A stretch of 64,000 nucleotides of DNA from contig JAOPHQ010002280.1 in NCBI GenBank assembly GCA_030340625.1, positions 434,001-498,000 of the forward strand, written 5' to 3'. Numbering within the stretch: position 1 is the first letter of the stretch; each line of letters starts with the position of its first letter. The position numbers were made by a program, and so were the translations under genes. Shown piece after piece: positions 24,037-36,449 of this stretch. Below the pieces are notes generated by a model. It was not told the DNA's origin. It saw only the letters and a list, made by a program, of their open reading frames with translations, and searched no databases. The DNA is from Merluccius polli. Its lineage: Eukaryota > Chordata > Actinopteri > Gadiformes > Merlucciidae.

Positions 24037-25883
24037 ACTTACATTCTGTTGCTTGGTGAGGTGATCCACAGCAGCATCAGTCATTCTGAAGTAGATATCA
24101 CTGGCCTCGGCTTCGGAGAGAAAGGGTAGATCCTTAAACCTAGGATCAAGAGCTGATGCCATTCGCAGTGTGTCCTGTTCATCACCAGCATATCTCTTTC
24201 CCAGATCTGTTGCTATAGCAGCCTTGATACTCTTAATGGTTTGTGTGTCATCCAGGTGTTCTTCTGTGCCCCTGACCAGCTTAGCATAAAGTGGTGCAAT
24301 GATGGAAACAGTAGGCATGCTCTCCTCTGACATCACTAATGTAGCATCCTTCATAGGCTTGAGTGCCTTGAGCACTGCTTCAGCACATGTGATGTCAGCC
24401 TCAGTCAGTGTGAATATATCCTTCTCACTTCTGCGGACTTCTGTTGAAAGGAGTGCTGCACAGATTGCTGGCTGCTGCTCTAGAAATCTATCCACCATAT
24501 CATACGAGCTGTTCCACCTTGTAACAACGTCTGTGATTAGTTTGTGCTTTGGTAGCTTGAGCAGATCCTGCTTTTGTTTAAGCTGGTGGCTAGCAATGGT
24601 GCTGCGTCTGAAAAATGCGGTGACGCGTCTGATCCTGCCGAGTAGTCGATCCACTGCTGGCACTTTCAGCGCTTTCTGTGAGGCCAGGTTAAGACTGTGT
24701 GCAAAGCACCGTATGTGGCTCATGCCGGCAAGTTCAGCCGCCACATGCATATTAGCCGCATTATCTGTTACTAGGACGGGATCTTTTGTGTCCAATTGCC
24801 ACTCAGCAACGGCCTCCTTCAGTAGGGCAGCAATATTCTCTCCGGTGTGGCTGTCGTACATCGCTCTCGTCTGCAGTACACAAGATTCCAGCTTCCATTC
24901 ATCAGTTATGTGATGAACCGTAATAGTCACATATGACTCGGTCGCCCTAGACGTCCAAGCGTCGCATGTCAAGCCAACCTTCTCAGCTAAACCTAGACAT
25001 TCCAGCACGTTTGTTTTAACCTCTTTGTAAAGATTGGGCACAGCGATATCTGTGATGTATTGCCGGGAGGGTATAACGTAACGAGGCTCCAGGGTTTGCA
25101 CCATACTACGGAAACCCTCGTTTTCAACCACACTGTAAGGTCGCATGTCCTTACAAATAAAATAAACGACTGACTGGGTTATTTTTGTTGCACGAGTTGA
25201 AGTAGCTGGTAATTTCTGCGTTTGCACTTGAGCAAGGGTGAGTTGTGAGGGGTCACGTTTAGCTTGCTGTTCGGGTAATGCTAGCTGTATTTCTGTATGA
25301 TGTCTAGCTAAATGTGCCCTCAAATTGGTTGTATTACCCGAGTATTTCACCTTTGCCATACAGAGTCTGCAAACAACTAGGTTCCTGTCGATATCGCCAC
25401 TAGCGCCCTTGTGGAAACCGAAATACTTCCACACTTCGGCACGAAATGCAGCGGGAGCCGGACTTATACTTTCAGCCATAACTGCGGTGTCAACTTCTAA
25501 GTCAGGCACTGTGTGACACCGTGACACGAGTGGTGCATCACAGCCATCTAGCGGTAGGGGGTTTAAACGCACATTGATGCGCGCATTGAGTTGCCATTGT
25601 GTATGAAATGCGCTATATAAATAAAGCTGCCTTGCCTTGCCTTTCCTAAACACAACATAAACGTGAACCAAGTTCTCACCATTAATCTTTTTGCAAATAA
25701 ACAAAAAAAAAAAATCGATATTACGTTTTTGAAAATCGATACATATCGCAAAATAAAATATCGCGATACTCAAGTGTATCGATTTTTTCTTACACCCCTA
25801 GTGATCATCAACAATTCATAATCAAACAATGAAAATCAATTTTTTTTTATTGAATTTTGGTTTTAACAGAATAATTAGGCAAC

Positions 25884-26022
25884 ATCACACGAGAGGGAGT
25901 GCTGTTGTAGTGAATATCAGCACGGCTGTGATTCAGTCATAGGTACGAGGCTGTTGGACGAGTGCCGAAGAAAATCACAGCTGTGCTGATATTCAGTACA
26001 ACAGCACGACCTCGAGTGTGAT
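25884..26022. mobile_element. Palindromic MITE
   Basis: Inverted arms start ATCACACGAG and end CTCGAGTGTGAT, and contain GTGAATATCAGCAC and its inverse. It forms a ~139-bp hairpin with a short loop. Confidence 0.6.
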
Positions 26023-27885
26023 ATTGCTTTTATACAACAGTTCTACAAGCATCATTCATTAGTTAATAATAAGCAACTACATATTATGATCAGATTTGTT
26101 TGTTCATTAATGATTTATTCAGCTCCGCCTCCTGAACTATGCTATTGCTTTTATATATAAATAAACAGTTCATGTTAGACGTGGAGTGATACTGAACTCT
26201 GTAAACTGAACGGGCGTCATAGCTGTGTGTATACGCTCAATATACAACAGTTGGGAACCAATCAGATCGCTTGATTTAAGCCACCCGTTTTATAATTTGT
26301 AATAATCTTCATCTTCTGCCTCAACTTCTTGTAGAGCGTCATGGCCTCTTGTGGCACGAAGAACTGCAGCATTTCTAGGAGAGTGCGTTCAGATTACATA
26401 TAGAAATAGTTTTCACTCGGTGCAAACATCAGCTACCCAGGACCACCTGACAGTGCTTCATTTCATAATGCATTTGATGGTGTTGCCTTTGATTTCCGAA
26501 ATCTCCATTCAGCCCACTGCATGCATTCTCCTTCATCTTCTGCAAGACACAAATGCAAACATAAGAAATGAATGAAAGAATTCATAACCCTTACGTTTAT
26601 CTGTCAGTTAACGTCTACCTGCCGGTCCAAACAAAAGTGGCCGTTGTCATATTAAATCTAGGCACTAAGGCCACATACAGCTGACGCTTATGAAGTAAGG
26701 CAGATAGGAAACTGATAATTACTAACTTCTCCTTGTCTGGCAGTCCTTAACATATGTAATGAGGCTAATAACATTACATAACTGATGACCTGTCTGATGA
26801 CCATGACATTTATAGGCAGTATCATATGATGTATGCTTATCAGAAAATTTGGTATGTGTTCATCTTCTGTGAAAATAACACTTTTCAAAGTCTGTTGGAC
26901 CCGAATGTACAGTGAGATACAAAATAAGTAGCATTCACAAACTATGTGGCATTCAATGATGGTATGAAGCAACTCCTTAAAGTGCCTAGATGGAGTAGCG
27001 CAAGCCTTCCGTTTGTGAATTGAAACATCTAAAACTATTTACACAGACATTTACTCTGATTCTGATGCATTTCCCATGCAAAAACACTCCAATCTGAATA
27101 CATACGTTGCAAAACCGCCAACCTCCATCCAGCTCTCCAAGAAGCAGTTGACAACAACGGAGACCCTACAGATAAGGCAAGCCTGTGATTTGTTCACTCG
27201 CTACACATGAAGCGGTAAGGAAACTCATTTCAGACAAAGCATCTTTGCACATTTGTTTTATCAAATGTATCTGAAGTGTTTGCACAAATAGGAAGTAGGC
27301 TAATTGAATTTGATCATACAATTGCACAACATTGTATTGGTTATTGTTGGTGGCGTCATTGCATCTGTAACAAGCTACAAGCAGTCGCAGTTGAAAGAAC
27401 TTTTAAAAGATTACTGACTGGGTATGCAAACTGCAGCTTACTGATGTTTCATGAATGGTCTTTGTGAGTTAATGGTCCTTTTTAAGGAGTTTCTACTGAA
27501 TTTGCCTGTTGAGTTACCTTTGCCCTTAAGAATTCAATACACGTCAACACAAAATTACCTTGTTGTCCTGGAGATGTTTTGGACAGGCATGCGAGTTTCA
27601 AGGCCCTCTTTGGTCAGGATGTGAGACATTGCTTCAGGGACTAAAAGGGAAAAACATCAACATCAGTTACCACCAAATATGTCAAACCACTTGGGTGTCT
27701 TGACCACAGTACACATGAGCATGTATTTTCTCTCTTACAACATGCCTTTTACAAGTTTCAGCTTTTGTGGGAGACAACCTTGAAATGACTGGTACATGAA
27801 TTGTTCCTGGCATCAAAATGACACCCAAGCAAAATAAACAAGTAAGGTAAAACAACATGAACCTTGACGTTCTAGTTTCTGGGGT
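26023..27885. other. Unassigned CACTA interior
   Basis: No feature I can name. A minus-strand frame around 26290-26395 has a codon pattern that might be an old exon (an acidic EVEAEDEDYY stretch), but it has no recognisable domain and I do not call it. The sequence is otherwise AT-rich and non-repetitive at this scale. It is probably intron or leader upstream of the CACTA transposase. Confidence 0.3.
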
Positions 27886-27941
27886 CTCGTGCGCCAGGTT
27901 CAGTTGACTGCTCGAGCAGTCAACTGAACCTGGCGCACGAG
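27886..27941. repeat. Perfect 56-bp palindrome
   Basis: Starts CTCGTGCGCCAGG and ends with its exact inverse, centred on the CTCGAG at 27911-27916 with no loop. Confidence 0.95.
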
Positions 27942-28510
27942 CCTCCCCAGGGAAGATGATCTTCAGTCAACGGTCGTCCTGATATTGACAGCAATAAACG
28001 GATTATTATTTCAGAACTCTTGGTAAGTAGACTAACATGAATAGTGATCACGTTTGACTGTCTATATCAAAGTATGTTAGCAACATTAGTTAGACCATAA
28101 TCGTTCATAGCTGACTGTAACTAGTTATACTAACTAACGTTAGCATCCATCACATTTAGCCAAAAGCCTGTGCTAAATTGCTAATGGCTACCGCTATGCC
28201 AGAATTCGTTTTTGCGGTCATCACAGCACTGTATATTTACGTTCACATTAACGTAGTCTATGTTTATATTACTTAAGTTCATATATGGGTCAAATTAAGA
28301 AACAACATTGCTCATATGGCCAACTTAAAATGTCAACTTACTAAAGAATAGCAGCTAAATGTCAGTTAAATCCTTTTGCGCTCGAGACATTTGATTATCA
28401 AAGTTCATGACAGGCTTTAGAAGGACATTATAAAATATGAACGATTTCATGTTTATAAAATTGTTCATTTGTTGTACTATAATAAGTAATGGTATTTCTA
28501 TACCAATAAT

Positions 28511-28739
28511 ACTATGAATATCATCCATTATATTAGTTTTAGTCCCATTTCCCAAGAAATAACGTTATCGCAGTTGTCATGGCGACGCGCTGCGTCCCTG
28601 ACTAGCGCTGCTAGTCAGGGACTAGCTGCTAGCTGCTAGCGCTGCTAGTCAGGGACGCAGCGCGTCGCCATGACATCTGCGATAACGTTATTTCTTGGGA
28701 AATGGGACTAAAAGTAATATAATGGATGATATTCATAGT
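28511..28739. repeat. 229-bp hairpin with near-perfect arms
   Basis: Arms of about 95-100 bp run from ACTATGAATATCATCC to its inverse GGATGATATTCATAGT with very few mismatches (for example around CAGTTGTCATGG versus CCATGACATCTG). The centre repeats GCTGCTAG. It is probably a MITE or a recent inverted duplication. Confidence 0.9.
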
Positions 28740-28894
28740 CGCGGGGACATCCACGTCATTAAAAGGATCGATTTGCTACGGGAAATGTGGGCTACATATT
28801 GTACCATAAAACTACTAATATATCAAGTAACGCGCTGACACTAACTAGACTTCTTTATATAACTTAACTGTGTGCTGAATCCCACGTGTCGTAA

Positions 28895-29075
28895 TATTAT
28901 TTCATGACAGAAAGGACAGCACTCGGTTGCATTCAAAACTTTTAATCGCCATCAACGGACGTTTCCCTTCTTCAGTGTATAATGGCGCTGAAGGGCGCAC
29001 AGCCCGAAACGTCCGTTGTTGGAGATTAAAAGTTTTGAATGCAACTGAGAGTGCTATCCTTGCTTTCATGATAAT
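28895..29075. mobile_element. Hairpin MITE
   Basis: Inverted arms ~65 bp long share GTTGCATTCAAAACTTTTAA and CAACGGACGTTT, with a small inner CTTCAG/CTGAAG hairpin at the centre. It ends just upstream of the P element. Confidence 0.65.
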
Positions 29076-30877
29076 AATTCATAATTTTACAACTCTATTT
29101 CTAAATGACGCTTAATTGGGAAACAATGCTGCTGCTTACCTTGCTATGCCACATGTAAATCCATTGTCGGGTGCATCCAGCCTACTGGCACAACTGCACC
29201 GCCATAGACATCTTATACATAGACGGAGCATTGGCTGCTGTGGCGCGAGAAATTCGGCGGCCATCTTGGAGTGGTGATCAGACCGTAGACAGCATAGAAA
29301 GTTTACTACTGAAGAGACAGAATGCCGGGCTGGTGTGCAGGATACTCCTGCTCAAACGAGCGAACCATTGAGAATAGAAATCTGGGGATTACTTTTCACA
29401 AGTAAGATGTAACATTACCGTACTATTGTATGTTATATTGTGAGTTACTGTGTGATTTCCTATGTTATCGAAGCTATGTTGTTCACTCTGTCATTCCTAT
29501 GTTATTGAAGCTATGTTGTTCACTCTCATTCCTACTTGGACTATGTTGAAATGTGTAAAAACGAGAGCAGCAAACATAATGAACCAACACTGACCAAGAT
29601 TACATCTGACACTTCTGAAGGTTTCCTAAGGATGAGGATTTGAGGAAGAAGTGGGAAGTGGCTTTGAGGAGGGAGGGTTTCACTGCAAGTGATCACTCCA
29701 TCATCTGCAGCCAACATTTTAAGCAGTGATTTTGATCGGACGGGACAGATTGTCCGTCTTCGTCCTGGAGCTATTCCAACTCTTTTCAGTTTCCCAGTTC
29801 ACCTCCAAACAGTATGTGTATCATCATAAGGATATTAGCATTCATACATGTAAATATTCTATTGTCAAACAAACCTATCCTTTTATATATTGTATTATGT
29901 ATTATGCATAACATTTCTTCAATTCAGTTTGTTCAGGGCAGGGCTACATCTACCTCCAGGAGAGCTGAAGAAAGCCTGTCTGTGGCCTCTGAGGATCCCC
30001 CAGAAACGGCGACCTCACACCCACAACCTCAGCCTAATGATGTGAATATTTATACTTTACACATCATATCATAACATTCCTGGACATATTAAGATCCCAC
30101 TTGTTTTGCTGCCACTCATTAAACACACTCAAAAATAACTGGCTTTGATAGCTGATGACTATTAGAAAGAATGTGGATGTGGGCCATAAACTAGTGGTGT
30201 CAAAGTGATGTTTGTGAAGTAAAACATTACTCCATGTTCAACCATGTTCATCCATGTTCATCCCCCTACTAGGATCATTGTTATGCCTTGCCTGCAACCC
30301 CTACTGCTCTTAAGACCAGACTCAATGAAGCCTTGGCAAGAGTGGAAAGTCTGGAGCGAGAGAGGAAGAATGCCATATCCAGAGAAAAGAGGGCAAAGAC
30401 GTCATCAATGAAGAGCTCAGTGACAAGCTTTCATTCTACTCGGGTAAGAGAAAATTAGCACTTTGAAAATCATGTACATGTTCTTGTTAGTCTCTTTATT
30501 ACTCTCTTTATTAGACTCCTTGGTTAATATCTGAAGGGGACTAATTCATCTTTGCTCATAACATTTCAGATCTTAAGATGGACTTCGTTCCAAAGCAGGG
30601 CCATGAATACACACAGAACTGCAGAGAGTTTGCGCTGACGCTCCATCTTCATGGTCCAAAAGCATACAAATACCTCAGAGAGACTCAACATTTTCCCCTC
30701 CCACATCCACAAACATTACAAAGGTAGGAATAATTTTTGGAAATGATTCTACTGCTTGAGTTTTCCATTATGAAGGTTCTTTAGAATGTGCAAATATTAT
30801 TGGTTACTTGCATGGTCATGAAGAAGTACCATTTTGTTGACCATATTGTATCAATTCGCATTATTGTTCCATAGTAA

Positions 30878-30881
<4 letters not shown>

Positions 30882-30915
<34 letters not shown>
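30882..30915. repeat. (CTA)n microsatellite
   Basis: About eleven TAC/CTA triplets in an intron of the P-type transposase, followed by AATAATAAT. Confidence 0.9.
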
Positions 30916-32685
30916 ATAATAATAATAATAGCAGCCAGCCATGAAGAACTAGTAACAGTTTTCTCTGTAACTTTACACAACTTGTTAAGAAATAAGCTCA
31001 TTCTATAAAATTTGCATTTATTTTCAGATATTTCAATGGTGTGTCGTCCATTATCCTTCACATACTGATATAACACGTTAAAACTTCTTATCAATATTTT
31101 TACAGGTGGCTGCACTCGGTGGATGCCAAGCCTGGCCTGAACACGATGATGCTGGATATGCTGGAGAGGAGATGCCAGGGAGACCCAGCTACATATGGCT
31201 GTGTTTCGCTCCTCTTGGATGCCATGTCCATCAAAAAACATGTGCAGTATGATCCACACACAGAATCAATGTCTGGTTTTGTGGACATGGGTGATGGAAA
31301 CCATGAGACTGACATTGCTTCTGAGGCTCTTGTATTCATGGTGGTTGGCCTACAAGGACATTGGAAGGTGCCAATTGCATACTTCCTCACAAAGTCTCTC
31401 TCTCCAGAACCACAAGGGGTCCTTCTCAGTCAGGCTTTGGAGGAGCTGCATGCACGGGGCATTCGGGTGGTATGCATAACAATGGATGGGCATGCCTCCA
31501 ATGTCAGCATGTGTAGCCAACTTGGGTGTGACCTGAAGGGGGAACCACGAGAGCCGCTGCAAACTAGTTTCCCACATCCGGTGACTGGTGAGAAGGTGTT
31601 TGTGATGATGGATGCTTGCCACATGCTCAAGTTGGCACGTAATATGTTGCAGGTAAATGATGATCGTGTAGACCTATTTGTACAAGTTATGCCTCTGTTG
31701 CTAAAAGTAGTCTAGATATTGTGGTCTGTCCATTTGCACAGTTATGGCTGGAGGTGATGATTGTCATTTTGCCGTTTGTTCTTGTTTGAGCAATGACTGA
31801 TTCTTACTCTGCAGGCATACAGTCCAATTGCGACGACCACCGGACAGATCCATTGGAGGTACATCAATCGTCTCCATGATTTGCAGAAACAGGATGGACT
31901 GCATGCTGCCAATAAAATTACAGACAAGCATGTCTACTTTGAGAACCAGAAGATGAGGGTGAACCTGGCTGCGCAAACACTGAGTCGCTCCGTGTCAGTG
32001 GCTCTCCGCACAATGAGAGATCTTGGCTACCCTCAGTTTAAGGACTGTGAGGCAACGGCAGAATTTATTGAGGTAATACAATTGGTGATTATAGAACCTG
32101 TACCTGTTTATTTTTTTTAACTAAAGGAGACCTATGGAAAGACGGAAGTCAAGCAAATACTACAGTGTTTGCCACCCTCCCTCCCCCACCCCATTTGATA
32201 ATAGCCTGTGACTATCGTTCTGTTTATTCCTCTACATGCAGCTCTTTCTCATTCACAAACACACACATGCATGCATGCATGCATGCATGCACATGTATGG
32301 GTCATATCATTAAGAACTAACTAAATGTTGAGCTGAATGAAATGCAATGCTTCTTAGGTCTGTGGAACAATAGATAAGCATTTGCGGGGGTCACCAAAAA
32401 TTGTGGGAAACACTGCACCAATACTAGCATGTTCAGCATACAGTTTAGAAATATGTACCTGATACCTTATGGTTTACACGCCGATATGTCTTTATAGATC
32501 ATTGACAGGTTGTTTGACACAATGAATGGTCACAATCCTCGAGCCAAAGGATACAAAGCTCCCCTAGGTGCTTTTAATTGGATGGAGCGGAAAGCATTCC
32601 TCTCAAGAGCTAGGGAGTACCTGCTCACTTTGGTGACCAAAGATGGAGCACCCCTTCACCGTTCTAAGAGGTCTATTAAAATAGT

Positions 32686-32880
32686 GAATGCATCGAGTTC
32701 CAAAGATGCTCCGTTGTTCCCCTATGCATCGAGTTCCTAAGATGCTCCGTTGTTCCCCTATGCATGCTCCGTTCCCCTATGCATCGAGTTCCTAAGATGC
32801 TCCGTTGTTCCCCTATGCATCGAGTTCAAAAGATGCTCCGCTTTTCTGTTATGCATCAAGTTCCTGAGATGCTCTTAACT
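32686..32880. repeat. Minisatellite at the end of a P-transposase exon
   Basis: Three to four imperfect copies of a ~50-60-bp unit, with GCATCGAGTTCCTAAGATGC and TCCGTTGTTCCCCTATGCAT. It sits directly after the expected exon 8 splice donor and carries stops. Confidence 0.8.
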
Positions 32881-34321
32881 GCTTGGTTTCTAACAGTTTA
32901 GTTTCTGTTCGAATTATCTTGTATTCAGTGTGTTTCAGGTCCTACAGTAAATGGTATGTATTACACAACACAAAGTACATGTAGGTGTAAACGGTAGGTG
33001 TTGGTAGGTATTTCTCATTTGTGTTCCATTGTTCGAAGTTATTGTTCCATTGTATACAAGAATGGGTTATTACACATTACCGATGCATGTGATGGAAAAT
33101 TCAATTACTGCTTTGAATGAACAAAATCACATGGTGCTTTCAGGGGATGTCTTGTTTCGCCATGATCAGAATAAAACAACTTTTTTTCAATTGCAGGTAC
33201 TTGTCGGTAATGGGATTTGTCATCAACATTGACACAATGATGCTGATGATTCCTGAACTGCTCCAGGTTCAGCGATATGTGCTCACCTACAGGTTCAGCC
33301 AGGATCATTTGGAGCTCCTATTTAATTCCATCAGAGCATCAGGTAGGGTTGATGTTCTTTTAATTGCAATAAATTGTTACAATATACCTAATGAATATCT
33401 TTGTTATGTCTTTTGAATAATGTATGTATTGTGTGCCTGTTTTCCATACAAGGCGGATGTAATAACAATCCGACAACACGCCAGTTCCAGGCCATCTTCC
33501 GTCGTCTCATGGTTCGATGTGGTGTCTCACCTACTGAGACAGGCAATGTGGCAGCCCTGGATAACATCGTGTCCCTGTCTGCTGTGGAGATGTCCTCTGT
33601 TGGAACCGTTGAAGAGCACCAATCTCCACTTGCCAACATTTCGGCCCTTGTGTCTGACCACAGTTACCTCCCCACTCGTTTTGGTGGACTGGTGGAAAAT
33701 GCACTGGTTTACATTGCAGGATTTGTCGTCAGGCAGATTCTTCGAAAGCTGTCCTGTAATGTGTGCCGTTGGAGCTTGGTCAGAGATGCTGTGCCAGCTT
33801 CATTTGATGAAAACTTCCACCTTCTGACCCTGAAGAACAACGGCGGACTAGTGATTCCATCACTAGGCACAGTGAAGGTTTGATTTTATTATCTTGTTTT
33901 TTTTATCTGTTAGTCTTTGAATATTAAAGTTGCTTTTTTACTATATTATCTGTTCTGTGAAGTGTATTTAAGCACTGTGTAAAGCACTACATAAATAAAT
34001 ATAACGTATCGTTGTTGTTGTTGTCGTTAGGTGTTGAGAGTTGCAGAGAGGGCGATCCGCCAAGCTCAATTTCCGAAGCTGGCAGCAGTCCTTCACATCG
34101 TCCGAGGGGAAATAGGAACGGAAGACGTATTTATGCTGGCGGAACACATTCAGGAGACGCAGTTTGGAATTGACAACCACCATTCTGACCTACTATCATT
34201 GGTTGTGTCTGTGTTTCACAAGATAAGGCTGCACCACATTGCAAAGCTCTCCTCTCTTGAACTTCAGAAACACAACACAAGGAGGAAGCTTAGCAAAAAA
34301 GTCCTTTTTCAGGGGTTTTAA

Positions 34322-35700
34322 TCCATTAACCACTGCCTCACCCCTCCCTGTAAGGGTTCTGCCCTGTTTCGTGTTCGTGACAGACAGACACATTCTAGTC
34401 TATATTATTGCTTATTCCATGTTGGGTCACTATATTATACTATACTATACTATACTATATACTATATGGGTCATTATATATTATTGTAGCATCATTAGAC
34501 ATTAATAAAGACTTAATAAACATGAAGAAACTTTTCTTCTTCTTGTCTCTGACATGTTATTCAGCAGACTTTATCATACACAGTGCGTTATTAGTTATGT
34601 TTATTAATGCATAATGATGCTACTCTTAATATACAATGTGATTTTGAATATAATGTTGAAATCATGTAATTTTAGTTAATATTGAAATTTATAGACATGT
34701 TATATTGGAATTTATAGCAACATCTGCAGTAGAAAATATTTTTATCTTTTTTTATATATATTTACACTTAGTTAGTTAGTTAGACACCTTAAGAAAAGCT
34801 GTTTGATCAATATTTTGATATGTAGAATCACATTTCATATTATTAGTTATACTAACCTCTGTGTACTTACCTAGTTAGATGCTCAAATCAGTATAGAATG
34901 GTGAATTTAAATTTAATTATTTGATTTATTGTACATAGAGTTTATATTTAAGTGCATATCTGTTGTGTGGTTTTGTTGTTGTTAGGAGTGAAATATCTGT
35001 ATATATAATCTAGTGTGTTCAATAGCTAGCTGGGCAATAATATGCAAATAAAAAACTGCATCCAAATATCACAGTTTTCTCCAAATTAAATCAAATATAA
35101 GTGCGAATTGTGTGTTTCTTTAAAAATAGATGGTTTGCATTAAATATTGTATTTATTTATAACTTTAGAGCAAACAAATAACACTGTTTATGAAAGGGAC
35201 ATCATACCTGTCAGAAAATGTCATTTTCATCTTAATATTGCAATAAAAAATATATTTAATAGTAATGTATACGTCCATGACAGGAGGACATGTCTTATGG
35301 TTTATTCTCCGAATAATGGCCCATAATTATCTGAAAATATGTGTGGGAGCTCCGCTAAAACATGTTTCTACAACTTGAGTGTCTACTATTTATGATAAGA
35401 CATAAAAGGAATGGAAAATTAAGAACAAAATTTGTGAGTATTGTGAAAGTTGAAAGGCACCCTACAGCGATAATGACCCTAGTAAGAGAAATAATTAAAT
35501 GAATATGATTTCGGACTTCTGTTCGCTTCGTATCAGAATATTCTATTAATGTTAAGCCAACTATGAATAACAAGCCCCACCGAACTATGTGTCCTTAATC
35601 ATAGCTACACGTATGACAAAAAAAAAAGTGAAAATTAATGGCATTTAGCGAGATATTGTTAATAAAATGCGCTGACAGTTCATTTATCCTGTCAAACGGA
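34322..35700. other. P-element 3' non-coding region
   Basis: AT-rich sequence without supported genes. It contains TACTATACTATA repeats near 34435-34465 and several AATAAA signals (for example near 34503 and 35046). The region ends at the right subterminal repeat. Confidence 0.5.
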
Positions 35701-35816
35701 TTACAAGGAGTGGAGCGAATCACCACTCCAAGATGGCGGCCCCACGTCCCGTCAGAGCCCGTAGGCAGCTACGCTCGATGCTACGTCTAGTGATATAGGA
35801 TGTCTATGTGCACCGC

Positions 35817-36449
35817 AACGACGAGTCGACAACTTTGATGCACGAAGTGCGTCGCGTCCCCTCAGTTCGAAACCATTGAACCGGAAGCGGAAACAGAGGC
35901 AGCCTCTGGCTTTTAACCAATCTGATCGCAGTTGATTTAGTACGCCAGGTGTGGCCATAATAAGAATGCATGTGCTTTTTCGACTTGGAAGGGACAAAAA
36001 TATTACAGAATTTAAAATGACATGTTATTCAATGTTAACATTCAAATACACATTCACACAGAACGCACGGTTTTCATCAGATTTAAAAGTCAGATAAGCC
36101 CACTGCAAGCCATCTCAGAAATAGTATATCTTAGTTTATTACAGCTGTAGGGCCTTCTACACTTCAAAGTTAATCTATTTGTACAATTTATCCTGTTCAG
36201 AAATAGGTCCTTATAAGTTATACATCGTATTAGAAGGGGTATTCTTCACTTGCATGTGAGAGGGTTAAATGCAACTGTTTATTGTTGTCACACTATGCCA
36301 TCGAAACTAACTGTTTTTTTTCTTCATTTGCATATTTATGGGACACTGAAGACCATTCAAAGCTCACTGCAGAGAAGGTACTGTGAACGCACACAGTACC
36401 AGAAAAGGTACAAAAGTGCTTTTTATAATTGTATCCAATACACACAGAG
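35817..36449 (+). other. Leader of the CACTA transposase
   Basis: Between the P-element target duplication and the transposase ATG. It probably contains the 5' untranslated part, and perhaps a short upstream exon, but no clear promoter motif or domain is visible. Confidence 0.3.

Larger units (their letters stand above)
21573..25479 (-). pseudogene. hAT transposase, BED finger and dimerisation domain
   Basis: Transposase resembling ZBED1/ZBED4-type proteins. Exon 1 (25479-24043) starts MAESISPAP, has a BED finger (VVCRLCMAKVKYS...LRAHLARHH), then the RNase H-like core with LTCDAWTSR, VTDNAANM and FAHSLNL. Its donor is GTAAGT. Exon 2 runs from 23381 (acceptor TTTTCCAG) to the stop at 21573 and encodes an acidic linker, a basic SKRPRR stretch and the hAT dimerisation domain (NPLSWWKVHEHEYPVL, SSERVFSSAG). 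A 1339-bp element with an 8-bp GGCAAAAG duplication splits exon 2, so the gene is broken. Apart from that insert I see no stop. The frame upstream of the chosen Met is also open but unlike the family. Confidence 0.85.
20998..25800 (-). mobile_element. hAT transposon (ZBED-like), interrupted
   Basis: The left end TAGGGCTGTGTATTGG and the inverse of the right end (TAGGGGTGTAAG) are both followed by runs of CGATA repeats, typical of a widespread fish hAT group. It encodes a BED-finger transposase on the minus strand. I could not find a clean 8-bp target duplication, so the ends may be off by a few bases. Later insertions sit in the second exon (21887-23225) and in the intron (about 23570-24030). 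Confidence 0.8.
29322..34321 (+). pseudogene. P-type transposase with THAP domain (THAP9-like), broken
   Basis: Approximate exons: 29322-29401, 29621-29811, 29928-30045, 30273-30441, 30570-30724, 31106-31653, 31815-32071, 32498-32685, 33196-33341, 33453-33879 and 34030-34321. The N-terminal THAP finger has CAGYSC, then CSQHF, and an RLRPGAIPTLF tail. A leucine-rich coiled coil follows. Next comes the P-type catalytic region (LLLDAMSIKKHV, CITMDGHASN, MMDACHMLKL) and then the later segment with TYRFSQDHLELLF and NNNPTTRQF. Two frame breaks are visible: after SQHFK (about 29728, bases lost) and near REKRAK (about 30395). A minisatellite follows exon 8. The protein would bind the ends and excise the element. 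This copy is probably inactive. Confidence 0.85.
29203..35808 (+). mobile_element. P-element / THAP9-like transposon
   Basis: Ends CATAGACATC (29203) and the inverse GATGTCTATG (to 35808), flanked by a perfect 8-bp duplication TGCACCGC (29195-29202, 35809-35816), as in P elements. A second inverted pair, GCCATCTTGGAGTGGTGAT, lies ~55-90 bp inside each end and would be the subterminal transposase site. The plus strand encodes a THAP-domain P-type transposase that is frameshifted. Size is 6.6 kb, with AT-rich non-coding sequence after the gene (34322-35700). Confidence 0.92.

Noticed and set aside
24299..24913. 204-codon plus-strand frame
   Set aside because: It lies antisense to the hAT transposase catalytic region and has no recognisable domain.
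25480..25773. N-terminal extension of the hAT transposase frame
   Set aside because: The open frame continues upstream of MAESISPAP, but the extra residues come from AT-rich terminal sequence and do not resemble the family.
26351..26972. Possible small genes in the CACTA interior
   Set aside because: Frames of under 100 codons without domains; an acidic minus-strand segment near 26300-26390 may be an old exon but cannot be supported.
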